In this document: positions 1 through 8,249 of the stretch, piece after piece
Numbering within the stretch: the first letter of the stretch is position 1
How the letters are laid out: each line of letters opens with the position of its first letter
Source: CAYRMV01 sp964425255
GTDB taxonomy: Bacteria; Bacteroidota; Bacteroidia; Flavobacteriales_D; Crocinitomicaceae
DNA: 64,000 bases
Reading direction: 5' to 3'
Assembly: GCA_964425255.1 (NCBI GenBank)
Contig: CAYRMV010000001.1
Location: 44,853-108,852, forward strand
Notes under the pieces: model-generated
What the model was told of the DNA's origin: nothing
Databases searched by the model: none
The model's input: only the letters and a program-made list of their open reading frames with translations
Program-made: the position numbers and the translations under genes

Positions 1-138
1 CCTGATGGAATGGGCTTCGTTAAAGACGATATGGGCAATGTCGAATTAAAAATGGTGACAGAAAAGCCAAAAGCTACGAAAATTGAAGATGTAAAGAAAA
101 GCTTCTCCGATGAAGATGAAGAATTTTATCAATATTGA
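1..138 (+). CDS. C-terminal end of a gene cut by the window edge, possibly portal protein
   Basis: Frame 1 is open from the first base to a TGA at 136-138 and gives 45 residues ending in an acidic tail (SDEDEEFYQY). Its place directly before a head protein, prohead protease, scaffold and capsid gene is where tailed phages usually carry the portal gene, so portal is the best guess. That is inference from gene order only, because the fragment is too short to show a fold. The next gene starts 8 bases after its stop. Confidence 0.5.
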   Translation, partial: PDGMGFVKDDMGNVELKMVTEKPKATKIEDVKKSFSDEDEEFYQY

Positions 139-146
139 GGTTGAAT

Positions 147-2225
147 ATGTATTTTATAGAAAATGATTTGTTTAAGGCAATGCACAAGTATATCAAGCGT
201 ACTGGAAGTCCAGGCAATTATCAATATTGGTATAAAATGCCAGATGGTAGAATTGTTGCCCAAGATGATATGCAAGAGCATGGAAAGACCGAGCATTTAA
301 AGCGTTTAATCGCTGGTCGTATGCGTGGATTACATACAAAAACTAATGAAGAAATTTCCAGAGAGATTGGGATCGATAGAGTAAAGGTTGGTCAACACGA
401 AAGAAATTTAAGAAGACCAACAAACTCAACTGCAAATGATTATCACGAGACTCACTTAAAAGAGGCTCATACAGGAGTAGATCATGCGGACTATGCGAGA
501 CACGCTCAAGCCTCTGAAGAACTCCATGATGGAGGAGCAGGAGCATCAAGAACCAGAACTCGATCTTCAAGTCCTAGAACCCGAACAGCTTCAAGAGCTT
601 CAAGCGAAAGCACAACAAGTACACCTGAAGCGACTAGAACATCTCAAAGAGCTGATCGAGGATCATCCGCAAGCTCAACGCCATCAGCTTCACAAACGAG
701 CGAGGGAAGCGGTTCTGAAACAGCTAACCAAGAACAAGGGTCTAGTGCGAACGAGTCTGCGATCGCTAAAAAAAGACAAAAGCTAAAAGAACTTTTTGGG
801 ATAGATTTGGGTGCCTCAGAGTCCGGTTCGACGTCGAGCCAAGATTCTCGAACTCCTGAACAAATTGCTCATGACAATGAAACAAGTCAAATTGCAGAGC
901 GAGTTGCAGAAACAAGAAGAGAGGAAAAAAGAAGAGCAAGAGATGAACAAGCAATGAATAGAGCTAACGAACAGCTTGCTCAAGCAAGAGAATCAGAAAG
1001 AAGAGCAAGAGAAGCGGTCGTTGCGGCTGCGAGTTCTCCTGAAAGCTCTCACGCTGGTGAATTACATTCTGCTGATCCAACATTGGCCAGGGACGATGCG
1101 GCTATTACTGAAATGATCGAAGCTCAAAGGCGTGGTGAAAACCCATACTTGAATCAAGCAAAAGATGTTTTTGAAAGAATCGCACATAATGTTAAGGCTG
1201 AAAGAAGAACTACTGTTGGTCATGTTCTTTCTGCTTTAAATAATTTAAAAGAAGAGAATAAGCCTTTAACCGAGGCAAATATAGTTCAAGAGTATAAGAG
1301 ATTGTCTGGCAAAAACATTCGTGGTCTATCTGGGATCGCTGATGAATTTGAAAAGGCGACTTTTTTTACTTTGGGTGAAGTAATGGGTAACGAGCCTATT
1401 AATGCAGAAGTAGAGCGTATGAAGCGAGGTTATGCGGCAAAACAATTTGCTAGAGTAAAGCCATACTTGAAACAATCTTGGTTGCAAACTTACCCTTCAG
1501 CTCCACCTCCATTTCCTACTTTTGGAGATTTTAAATCTTGGTCAGAACACGGTGGAACAAAGCCTGATTGGGCAGGAACGACCAGACTTGCAATGCCTAG
1601 AGAAATGTTCGATGCGGCTCCCAAAGGCGCAGATGGTAAAGTTAAATACCCTCCTGCTTGGATGCCAATTCATTTAATGCCTGTTTGGAATTATGCTTAT
1701 AAAAGAATGGCCTCAGATGATGCTTATCAATCAACTGGAACAGGTCTTTCAACAAACTCAAATTCTCCTACTGGTTGGAATATAAACATGGGAGATCAAG
1801 CTCAATTTCAAGAGGGAATGATTAAAGCCTCTATTAGAAAATATGTTCAAATGCGTGGCGGAAGAGATCAATTGACAGATATTCCAAAAAGCAAATTGAC
1901 TGAAGCTGGTTTAACTCATGCTGATATTTATAAGTCAGAAGATGCGGATTCTGATTTACATGAAATTTTAAGAACAAAAATTATCGATCCTGTGGCTTTA
2001 TTGCCTTTCTTGAAGGCTGAAATGCAAAAAGGAATGGTAAAAAAATCAATTAACTTGGTTGTCGATAAAGATTTAAAGTATGTTCCGAAGAGTGTCTTGC
2101 TAAAGGCTGAAGCCGAAAAAGAGCAAGATTTAAGAAAGTCTTTGATCGAAGAACTTAAAAAGAAGTTTCAAGAGAGCAAAGATAAGAGAAAGACTAGATC
2201 GGTTTCGATGGGAGTTAGAGGGTGA
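147..2225 (+). CDS. large head-region structural protein, function unknown
   Basis: Encodes 692 residues. I place the start at ATG 147, which has a TGAGG ribosome site six bases upstream, rather than at TTG 135. The first 100 residues are a compact basic domain (YIKRTGSPGNYQYWYKMPDG near residues 15-34). Residues about 110-230 are low in complexity and rich in Ser, Thr, Arg and Glu. A long charged, probably coiled segment (EERVAETRREEKRRARDEQ style) runs to about 290, and a more globular C-terminal half ends in a lysine-rich tail. Its position between the presumed portal and the protease suggests a head morphogenesis or internal head protein. I do not recognise the family. The low-complexity part coincides with a second open frame at 484-786. 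Confidence 0.75.
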   Translation: MYFIENDLFKAMHKYIKRTGSPGNYQYWYKMPDGRIVAQDDMQEHGKTEHLKRLIAGRMRGLHTKTNEEISREIGIDRVKVGQHERNLRRPTNSTANDYHETHLKEAHTGVDHADYARHAQASEELHDGGAGASRTRTRSSSPRTRTASRASSESTTSTPEATRTSQRADRGSSASSTPSASQTSEGSGSETANQEQGSSANESAIAKKRQKLKELFGIDLGASESGSTSSQDSRTPEQIAHDNETSQIAERVAETRREEKRRARDEQAMNRANEQLAQARESERRAREAVVAAASSPESSHAGELHSADPTLARDDAAITEMIEAQRRGENPYLNQAKDVFERIAHNVKAERRTTVGHVLSALNNLKEENKPLTEANIVQEYKRLSGKNIRGLSGIADEFEKATFFTLGEVMGNEPINAEVERMKRGYAAKQFARVKPYLKQSWLQTYPSAPPPFPTFGDFKSWSEHGGTKPDWAGTTRLAMPREMFDAAPKGADGKVKYPPAWMPIHLMPVWNYAYKRMASDDAYQSTGTGLSTNSNSPTGWNINMGDQAQFQEGMIKASIRKYVQMRGGRDQLTDIPKSKLTEAGLTHADIYKSEDADSDLHEILRTKIIDPVALLPFLKAEMQKGMVKKSINLVVDKDLKYVPKSVLLKAEAEKEQDLRKSLIEELKKKFQESKDKRKTRSVSMGVRG
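484..786 (+). CDS. possible nested gene in another frame, charged helical protein
   Basis: This 100-residue frame lies wholly inside the 147-2225 gene, shifted by one base. ATG 484 has a good ribosome site, AGGAG at 473-477, six bases upstream. The product reads like a genuine helical protein rich in Glu, Gln, Leu and Lys (for example EPEQLQELQAKAQQVHLKR), while the host frame there is a Ser/Thr/Arg-rich low-complexity stretch. Nested scaffold-type genes are known in phage head operons, as with lambda Nu3 within C. Whether this frame is translated is unproven. It could still be a by-product of the biased composition of the host frame. Confidence 0.42.
   Translation: MRTMRDTLKPLKNSMMEEQEHQEPELDLQVLEPEQLQELQAKAQQVHLKRLEHLKELIEDHPQAQRHQLHKRAREAVLKQLTKNKGLVRTSLRSLKKDKS
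828..837. repeat. dispersed motif copy 1 (TCGACGTCGA)
   Basis: Perfect 10-bp palindrome within the head protein gene, flanked as GGT-TCGACGTCGA-GCC. It is one of 11 copies of the TCGAYRTCGA / TCGACGACGA family in this window. Confidence 0.7.
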
Positions 2226-2431
2226 CCTCAAAAGTAGAATTAGAATGTCCTAATTGCAAAGATCAAATGATAAAATCATACGAAGGAGAGGCAAAACTTC
2301 GTATGAAATTGGTCGTATGGAATCAGGACGGAATGTTTGCTATATGTAAGTCTTGCGGCAAAGATGTTGAGATCAAACCAGAGATCATCAAAGCAATTCA
2401 GTCAAGATTTGTATATGAGGTTGAAAAATAA
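2222..2431 (+). CDS. small zinc-ribbon protein
   Basis: Encodes 69 residues from GTG 2222, which overlaps the stop of the upstream gene as GTGA and so suggests translational coupling. Two CxxC pairs, CPNC near residue 9 and CKSCG near residue 40, should bind one zinc ion as a zinc ribbon. The protein is otherwise small and hydrophilic. It sits between the large head protein and the protease gene, so it may be a head accessory or a regulator. No specific function can be read from the sequence. Confidence 0.75.
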   Translation: MTSKVELECPNCKDQMIKSYEGEAKLRMKLVVWNQDGMFAICKSCGKDVEIKPEIIKAIQSRFVYEVEK

Positions 2432-2541
2432 ATTTGCATGGCAGAAAGTTTTATGCCATCATTAAAATAATGCTGGACAAGAGGCTCAAGTTTGATGGAG
2501 CATATTAGTTTGAGAATATACTTCAAAACTTGGGTGCATAA

Positions 2542-3324
2542 ATGGACTTTTACATTAATGAAAGCTCTTTTCGTGTTTGGCTTCCTGATATGGTGCTGAT
2601 TGAGAAGTCAGCAGATCAAGAAAAATTCAATTCACGTCAAATTACAGGTATCATGTCAACTGAGAGAAAAGATCGTCAGGGTGAAGTTTTAAAAGCCGAT
2701 GGCCTAGACTTCTCTGAGTTCTTGTCTCATGGTCATTTTAACGATAATCATTCACAAGAGACATCGGCCATTGTTGGCTATCCAGAAAAAGCAAAATTTC
2801 ATGACGATCTAAAAAGTATTGATCCAAAGTTGAGTGGTGTGTCTGGTTGGACCGTAGATGGTTATGTTTTAAAGGGTACCAAAAAAGCAGATGCTATTTG
2901 GGAACTTGCAAAGGCTCTTCAAAATGTTCCTGGCAGAAAGCTAGGATTTTCTGTTGAGGGCAAGGTAGAAAGAAGATTTGATAAAACAATTGAAAAGGCC
3001 CGTATTAGAAATGTGGCTATAACTAATTGTCCAGTAAACACCGATTGCTCTTGGAATATTTTTCAAAAATCTTTTTTTGAGTCTGACATCGCAATGAAGT
3101 CTTTAACGACTGTGAGTGGTGCGGCATTACAACCAGAATCACTAGACTCTGATGCAAAAAGAGTACAAGAATTAGAAAAGAAAAAGAAACAAAAGCTAGA
3201 AGCTTTACATAAAGCTTTAGCGATGGAAGACTTAATGAAGGCTGTCGATGTAGTTCTTGATAAGAGAACAGATTTTGATCTGGACATGGCAGCGTATTTA
3301 GTGGTTAAACTTATTAATAAGTAA
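2542..3324 (+). CDS. prohead protease, capsid maturation serine protease
   Basis: Encodes 260 residues. Phage prohead proteases cleave scaffold and capsid N-termini during head maturation. The hallmarks of the HK97/herpesvirus-type fold are visible: His70 in FNDNHSQETSAIVGYPEK, the catalytic Ser137 in RKLGFSVEGKV, and a following strand with NVAITNCPVN. The C-terminal 80 residues are a charged helical extension beyond the usual protease core, possibly a scaffold-like tail. The order protease, scaffold, capsid supports the assignment. A 110-bp gap upstream holds a 6-bp inverted repeat (ATGGCA/TGCCAT) but no clear promoter. Confidence 0.88.
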   Translation: MDFYINESSFRVWLPDMVLIEKSADQEKFNSRQITGIMSTERKDRQGEVLKADGLDFSEFLSHGHFNDNHSQETSAIVGYPEKAKFHDDLKSIDPKLSGVSGWTVDGYVLKGTKKADAIWELAKALQNVPGRKLGFSVEGKVERRFDKTIEKARIRNVAITNCPVNTDCSWNIFQKSFFESDIAMKSLTTVSGAALQPESLDSDAKRVQELEKKKKQKLEALHKALAMEDLMKAVDVVLDKRTDFDLDMAAYLVVKLINK

Positions 3325-3370
3325 ATAATAATAACTCAACCGTGTGGTTGAAATTAAGGGAGGATTTAGT

Positions 3371-4174
3371 ATGTCAAAGGTTACACCAGAAATGGTAGAA
3401 AAAGCTTTGGCCTCTCTTGATGCTACTTTAGGTGAAGAGATTGTCTCAAAGGCTTCTGAGAACGATCTTGATCAACCTGAAGGTGCTGATTTAGGCAATC
3501 CTGCTAAGGAAAAAATGTCTGATGAAGCGAAGGCAGCGAAAGCGAAAGCTGATGCTGAAGAGGGCATTAAGAAAGGTAAGGAAGAGCCAGCTACTGAGGA
3601 AGATGAGTCAGAAGACGAAGAGGGTGAAGAAGACCTAGAGATGAGCAAGAAGGCTGTAAAAAAGTCTGAATTGCCAGAAGAAATTCAAACAAAGATTGAT
3701 GTTTCAGAATTTCTAAAGTCTTTAGTTGATCACACTACTGAAGCAATCGACACTCTTGCTGAGTCGGTGATTAAGTCAGAAGAAGCATCAAATACAAAAT
3801 TTGAAGCTCTTTCAAACAGCATCGTTGAGATTCAAAAATCTCAAGCGAAAATCGGTCTTGTGCTAAAAGCACTTTGCGAACAAGCGGGGATTCTTGCTTC
3901 TGCTCCGAAAAGAGTAGTGAAGAGTGAAACGACTTTAGCGAAGTCTGCGGTTGCTGAAAGATCATTTGCTCAAGAGCCAGTTGAAAATGCTGGTGAAGAG
4001 AAAATGTTTAAATCACTTTCTGACAATCCAATGATGGCCAAGTCGCAAATCACTGAGGCTTTAATTGATCTAGTTAAGTCAAATAAGTGTACTGACATGG
4101 ACTTGATTAATTTTGAAAGCACTAGCTATTTAAGACCAGAAGTTGTTGAACATTTAAAAATGAAATTAAATTAA
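3371..4174 (+). CDS. probable capsid scaffolding protein
   Basis: Encodes 267 residues from ATG 3371, which has GGGAGG just upstream. The longer frame from GTG 3344 has no comparable site. Residues 50-100 are extremely acidic (EDESEDEEGEEDLEM) and alternate with Ala/Lys stretches, and the rest is predicted mostly helical. There are no enzyme motifs. Acidic helical proteins encoded between the prohead protease and the major capsid protein are usually scaffolds that are later cleaved, and this is the basis of the call. A capsid-associated minor protein is the main alternative. Confidence 0.65.
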   Translation: MSKVTPEMVEKALASLDATLGEEIVSKASENDLDQPEGADLGNPAKEKMSDEAKAAKAKADAEEGIKKGKEEPATEEDESEDEEGEEDLEMSKKAVKKSELPEEIQTKIDVSEFLKSLVDHTTEAIDTLAESVIKSEEASNTKFEALSNSIVEIQKSQAKIGLVLKALCEQAGILASAPKRVVKSETTLAKSAVAERSFAQEPVENAGEEKMFKSLSDNPMMAKSQITEALIDLVKSNKCTDMDLINFESTSYLRPEVVEHLKMKLN

Positions 4175-4186
4175 GGAGGATTACCC

Positions 4187-5626
4187 ATGTTTCCAACAAT
4201 CGATACAAAAGCGTTTGAAAAACACGGCGAAGGTTTCGGATCAACTGATGCGAACACTGTAGCAGAATTAAACAAAGCCCTAACTGCTGGTTATGCAAAT
4301 GATACAGCATCTCAGGCAAACGGTGGAGCTTTAAGAGTTGAGTCTCTTGATGCTACATTAAAAATCGTTTCTTTCTTAGAAAAGAACATTGTATTTTACA
4401 ATGATATTCCTAAGTCAAAAGCGTACAACACTGTAGAAGAGTACAACGTACTTTCAAGATACGGTGGAAAAGGTGGATTCTTCATTGAAGAGGGTGGATT
4501 ACCTAGAACTGAAGATTCAGCTTACCAAAGAAAAGCAGCTTTCATCAAGTTCATGGGGACAACAAGAGAAATTTCTCACCCAATGCTTTTAGTTCGTCCA
4601 GCTCACGGAAACGTGGTTGCTCTTGAAACTAAAAACGGAGCTAGATGGATGCTACAAAGAATGGAAGAATCTCTATTCTCTGGCGACAGCTCAATCATCT
4701 CTCAATCTTTTGATGGTATTCATAAGCAATTAATCGACGGATATGCTGATCCAGCCCTAGTTGGTGACGGTCTTAAGTCAATTGCTGAAGAGCATATTAT
4801 CGATCTAAGAGGTAAATGGTTAACTGAGTCTGTTTTTGAAGATGCAGCAAGAGTTCTATTGGATAACTATATGTATCCTACTCACTGCTACCTTCCAAAC
4901 ACAGCACACTCTGACTTTAACGCTACTTTCTTTGAAAGAGGTCGTTACCAGATTCCAGTAGGAGCTGACGCTTCTGTAGGTTTCGTGGTTGATAAAGTTA
5001 AGACTTGTGGTGGTGTTGTTCAATTAAAACCATCAGTATTCTTAAGAGTAAACCAAACTGCACCTGCTGTTGCAGATAACGCTTTTGCTCCAACTGCACC
5101 TGCGACTGTTGTTGCTGTTGCTCAAGCAAAAACTACTTCAAGAGGTTTTACAGCTGCTGAAGCTGGCCAATACTTATATGAAGTTTCTGCTATCTCTAAA
5201 TCAGGAGAGTCGGCTGCAACTGTAATCGCTTCGGCTGTGACTGTTGCTGATGGAGAGGAAGTAAAACTTACTATCACTCGTGGAGCTGTATCTGGTAACG
5301 ATTTAACTGCTGGATATAAAATCTATAGAACAAGAAAAGGTGAAGTAGCTGGCAAAAAGTATCTTGTAAAAGAAATTGCTTCTGCTGGTGCAACAACTCT
5401 TTTCTTAGATGGTAACGAAGAGCTTCCAGGATTTGGTAAAGCTTATATGGGTCAATTAGATGAGTCAGTTTTAACACTAAGAGAATTATCTCCAATGTTA
5501 AAATTCCCTCTAGCTACTGTAGCGTCTTCAATTCGTTGGATGCAGTTGTATTACAACACTCCAATCGTTTTCAGACCTCGTGGATGGGTAATCATCAAAA
5601 ACATCGGACCAAAACCAATTGCTTAA
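4187..5626 (+). CDS. major capsid protein with an inserted Ig-like domain
   Basis: Encodes 479 residues with a strong AAGGAGG site. It builds the head shell. Residues 1-290 and about 420-479 look like an HK97-like capsid core, with an N-terminal arm, a long helix-rich middle (RWMLQRMEESLFSGDSS) and a closing segment FRPRGWVIIKNIGPKPIA. Between them, roughly residues 300-415, lies a Thr/Ala/Val-rich beta domain (QYLYEVSAISKSGESAATV, then AGYKIYRTRKG) that resembles a fibronectin type III or Ig-like fold. Such domains on capsids are often exposed and thought to bind carbohydrate. A UUCG-capped terminator follows the gene, as expected for a highly expressed product. Confidence 0.88.
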   Translation: MFPTIDTKAFEKHGEGFGSTDANTVAELNKALTAGYANDTASQANGGALRVESLDATLKIVSFLEKNIVFYNDIPKSKAYNTVEEYNVLSRYGGKGGFFIEEGGLPRTEDSAYQRKAAFIKFMGTTREISHPMLLVRPAHGNVVALETKNGARWMLQRMEESLFSGDSSIISQSFDGIHKQLIDGYADPALVGDGLKSIAEEHIIDLRGKWLTESVFEDAARVLLDNYMYPTHCYLPNTAHSDFNATFFERGRYQIPVGADASVGFVVDKVKTCGGVVQLKPSVFLRVNQTAPAVADNAFAPTAPATVVAVAQAKTTSRGFTAAEAGQYLYEVSAISKSGESAATVIASAVTVADGEEVKLTITRGAVSGNDLTAGYKIYRTRKGEVAGKKYLVKEIASAGATTLFLDGNEELPGFGKAYMGQLDESVLTLRELSPMLKFPLATVASSIRWMQLYYNTPIVFRPRGWVIIKNIGPKPIA

Positions 5627-5633
5627 TATTGAC

Positions 5634-5658
5634 GAGGGAGCTTCGGCTCCCTCTTTTT
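5634..5658 (+). terminator. rho-independent terminator after the capsid gene
   Basis: A perfect 8-bp stem, GAGGGAGC / GCTCCCTC, closes a TTCG tetraloop and is followed by TTTTT. It separates the head genes from the connector genes, probably allowing partial read-through. Confidence 0.93.
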
Positions 5659-5680
5659 CGTTAGATTGAGGAGATTGTAA

Positions 5681-5989
5681 ATGAACTTAAAAAATGACAA
5701 ATTAAGACTTTTCAAATTCGATTATAAAGGCGAAAGCTATCAAACTGATCGTCATGGTATCGTAAAAATCAAAGATGAAACATTAGCAGAGATTCTTAAG
5801 GCAGACGGCTTTACTGAAGTTCTCGATGTAGAACCTGAGACAATCGTGGAACCAAAAGTTGATGCACCAGTGGAAGAATTAAAGCCAGACTTCAAGGAAG
5901 AAGTAAAAGTTGAAGCTCCGAGGGCCGAAGTAAAGCCAGAGGAAAAATCTAATGGTAAGTCATGGAACAGATCACCACGAAACAAATAG
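5681..5989 (+). CDS. small acidic head-region protein, unknown
   Basis: Encodes 102 residues with a GAGGAG site. The first 45 residues form a compact domain (LRLFKFDYKGESYQTDRHG, then DETLAEILKADGFTEV) that looks like a small phage structural fold. The rest is a Pro/Glu/Val/Lys-rich flexible tail with repeats such as VEPKVDAPVEELKP. The place right after the capsid terminator suggests a minor head or decoration protein. It overlaps the next gene by 28 bases. Confidence 0.7.
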   Translation: MNLKNDKLRLFKFDYKGESYQTDRHGIVKIKDETLAEILKADGFTEVLDVEPETIVEPKVDAPVEELKPDFKEEVKVEAPRAEVKPEEKSNGKSWNRSPRNK

Positions 5990-6210
5990 AGACATTTAAT
6001 ACTGTCAACTATCTATTTGCAGCCTATCTACAAACGAAAGAGGCTGGTTCTCATCGCATTGTGCGAATCGAGAAAATAAAGCCAGGCAAGGCCAAATTCT
6101 ATTTCAACATTTCAAAAGAAGATGCCGATAAGCTACAAGTACAATGGCAATATTCGGCTTGTTCTGAGTTTGAATCGATTAGAAAATTGACCATTGATCT
6201 TTGTTATTGA
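5962..6210 (+). CDS. DUF5659-like small phage protein
   Basis: Encodes 82 residues. The pattern T-x-x-Y-L-x-A-A-Y-L near residues 13-22, a central beta pair (RIEKIKPGKAKFYF) and a C-terminal IRKLTIDLCY resemble, from memory, the DUF5659 family of short phage proteins, whose function is unknown. The start overlaps the preceding gene and has only a weak GGTAAG site, so it may be translated by coupling. Confidence 0.62.
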   Translation: MEQITTKQIETFNTVNYLFAAYLQTKEAGSHRIVRIEKIKPGKAKFYFNISKEDADKLQVQWQYSACSEFESIRKLTIDLCY

Positions 6211-6218
6211 GGTGCCAA

Positions 6219-6338
6219 ATGATCGAAGCTTTAGAAGTGAAAAATGCAGTTATATCAGCAGATGAATTGAATAGCGGAGTCATCGAGGCCCTAGAAATAT
6301 TAAATGGCGTGGTAGAAGCAGAGGAATTATTAATATGA
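6219..6338 (+). CDS. 39-residue peptide made of two repeated halves
   Basis: A short frame from ATG 6219, with GAGG eight bases upstream, to TGA 6336-6338, overlapping the next start as ATGA. The peptide is an internal duplication: IEALEVKNAVISADEL followed by IEALEILNGVVEAEEL. Both halves are acidic and predicted helical. Its spacing and ribosome site fit a real gene between two head-connector genes. I do not know its function. It may be an assembly accessory. Confidence 0.6.
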   Translation: MIEALEVKNAVISADELNSGVIEALEILNGVVEAEELLI

Positions 6339-6679
6339 GCGTTTATACAACTTTTGAATTTTATGAAGGTGCTGACTACGAAATGGTGATCGATCTTAGA
6401 ACTTATGATCGTGAGCGTGAGGGTCGTGTTCCAGTTGAAATAGAGACTGGCGATATAATCACAGTTACTCTTCCAACAGAAAATGGTGACAATATTGTTG
6501 CTGATGCACAAGTGACTCGAGTAAAAAATTGTTGGGGCCGTATTAAGATTGATATTTCAAAAACTCTAACTGCGACTCTCTCTGATGGAACGGTGATTGT
6601 TGATCTTGAGCGTGGTGGTAAAACTAGACGATTTATAGCTATGGGTGCAATCCAAAAGAAAAACCTAGGGAATTGCTAA
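6335..6679 (+). CDS. beta-rich head or neck protein, unknown
   Basis: Encodes 114 residues, mostly short alternating beta strands (YEMVIDLRTY, GDIITVTLP, GTVIVDLERGG). No motif points to an enzyme. It sits between the capsid and neck genes and is coupled to both neighbours by overlaps of 4 bases and 1 base. A small beta-barrel head-tail joining or decoration role is likely but inferred from place alone. Confidence 0.68.
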   Translation: MSVYTTFEFYEGADYEMVIDLRTYDREREGRVPVEIETGDIITVTLPTENGDNIVADAQVTRVKNCWGRIKIDISKTLTATLSDGTVIVDLERGGKTRRFIAMGAIQKKNLGNC

Positions 6680-7452
6680 TGATAACAGTCAATCAAAGAA
6701 CAGAGAGTGATGATTTAATTTTGACTCCAACTGATTTGAAGAACAATTTTCTTTTTGGAGTTGATTTGACAAATGACGATGGTGAAATGATGTCCGATCG
6801 TCTTTTTGAGTTCTACATTAGATCGGCTCAAAGATGGTTGGAAGCTGAAATTCCTGGCCTTGTTCTTTGTGAGCAAGAAATCACTGAATGGAAAGATTAT
6901 TATTCTAATGATTATCAATCTTATTCTTTTTTAAAGTTAAATAAATTCCCAGTACAATCCGTATCTAAAGTTGGATTCCAATTTCCTTTACAAACAAATG
7001 TAATGGAGTTTAGTCCAGAATGGATTCGTGCCGAAGCCGTTGGATCACAAGTCAATTTGGTTCCCACACAGGGTACTTTTTCATCTATTCTTTTATCTCA
7101 AGGTGGATCGTATCTACCATTGCTTTACACAGGAACTTTATATGTTCCACACTTGTTTAGAGTGGTATATAAAGCAGGATTTAAAAAAGGGAAAGTTCCA
7201 CCAAATATCATAGAAATTATCGCAATGAGAGCAGCCATGGGGCCTCTAAATATTGCAGGTGACTTGATTGCTGGTGCTGGTATCGCATCTAAGTCGCTAT
7301 CTATGGATGGATTATCTCAATCAATCTCAACCACTTCTTCTGCAACAAACGCAGGATTTGGTGCTCGTATTTTACAATACGAGAAAAACATTAAATCTAT
7401 GATGAGCGAGTTGAAGAAATACTACGGTGGAATTAATATGCAGGTGGCATAA
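6679..7452 (+). CDS. head-tail connector (neck) protein
   Basis: Encodes 257 residues. ATG 6679 overlaps the upstream stop as TAATG and has AGGGA upstream, so I prefer it to TTG 6673. The N-terminal half is a helical adaptor-like domain (MSDRLFEFYIRSAQRWLEAEIPG). The middle is beta-rich and the C-terminal part holds SKSLSMDGLSQSISTTSSA followed by a long helix. That serine-rich linker with a terminal helix is familiar from neck or connector proteins of other tailed phages. It likely docks on the portal. Confidence 0.72.
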   Translation: MITVNQRTESDDLILTPTDLKNNFLFGVDLTNDDGEMMSDRLFEFYIRSAQRWLEAEIPGLVLCEQEITEWKDYYSNDYQSYSFLKLNKFPVQSVSKVGFQFPLQTNVMEFSPEWIRAEAVGSQVNLVPTQGTFSSILLSQGGSYLPLLYTGTLYVPHLFRVVYKAGFKKGKVPPNIIEIIAMRAAMGPLNIAGDLIAGAGIASKSLSMDGLSQSISTTSSATNAGFGARILQYEKNIKSMMSELKKYYGGINMQVA

Positions 7453-8249
7453 TGGATAATTTTGAAAAAGAAAATTCAAGATTAACTGGGGTTGTTGTCG
7501 TATCAGATAATAGATACCAAAAAAGAAAAAATTCTAAGCCAGGTGCTGTTGACTTTATTCCGCAAGAATTTGATAAGCTTCTTGAGGATCAAGGTACTCG
7601 TATTAGATTAACACCTGCTATCTTATGTCCTAATCAATCAGATCTTTATTCTGAAAATCATGCTCTTGATTGTCCTCTTTGTTTTGGAACCAGAGTAATA
7701 GACCTAGAAGATAAAGCATCTGAATCTTGGGCTTCTTTGACAGGCATTAAATTAGACAAACAATTTGAAGTAAACGGCATTTTTGACATGAAAGATTGTC
7801 AAATTACATTCCAAGCAGGAGTGAGAGTTTACTATCATTATAAAATAGAAATCTTAGACTTCTCATCGGTATTCAATCAAATGATTGTTAAAAGTGCTGG
7901 TGATTTTGATTATGTTAGATACAACCCGAACACTGATTCGGTTGATACTCCTTTTTATTTAGTAGATAAAACTGGAAAGCACTATTGTATTAATGAAGAT
8001 TACATAGTGAATAAGTGTGAAAGAAAAATTAAATGGAAGCTTTCTTCTTTTGAGCGTCCAGCGCCAGGCACTGTATTGTCTTTTTCTTATCCTGTGTTGC
8101 CAACATTTAGAGTTGTTGAAATGCTAAACGAGAACAGATATTACTATGTTGGGTTTAAACAAGCAGAAAAGAAACCTATTCAACTTCCTCAAAGAGCCTT
8201 GGTGAGATGGGATTATTTACTTAATCAATCAAGACAAGGAAATCCATGA
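7452..8249 (+). CDS. probable head-closure or neck protein
   Basis: Encodes 265 residues, coupled to the previous gene by TAATG. Residues about 60-80 hold cysteines arranged as C-x(14)-CPLCFG, which could bind zinc. The rest is beta-strand rich (VRVYYHYKIEILDFSS, GTVLSFSYPVLPTFRVV). It lies between the connector and tail-completion genes, where contractile-tail phages encode head-closure proteins. The exact equivalent of T4 gp13/gp14 cannot be fixed from sequence alone. Confidence 0.62.
   Translation: MDNFEKENSRLTGVVVVSDNRYQKRKNSKPGAVDFIPQEFDKLLEDQGTRIRLTPAILCPNQSDLYSENHALDCPLCFGTRVIDLEDKASESWASLTGIKLDKQFEVNGIFDMKDCQITFQAGVRVYYHYKIEILDFSSVFNQMIVKSAGDFDYVRYNPNTDSVDTPFYLVDKTGKHYCINEDYIVNKCERKIKWKLSSFERPAPGTVLSFSYPVLPTFRVVEMLNENRYYYVGFKQAEKKPIQLPQRALVRWDYLLNQSRQGNP

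Noticed and set aside
766..954. Minus-strand open frame inside the head protein gene
   Set aside because: No ribosome site, and a leucine/phenylalanine-rich product typical of an antisense shadow of a charged region.
2432..2541. Promoter before the protease gene
   Set aside because: TTGCAT is present but no acceptable -10 box follows at 16-18 bases, and the inverted repeat there has no T-run.
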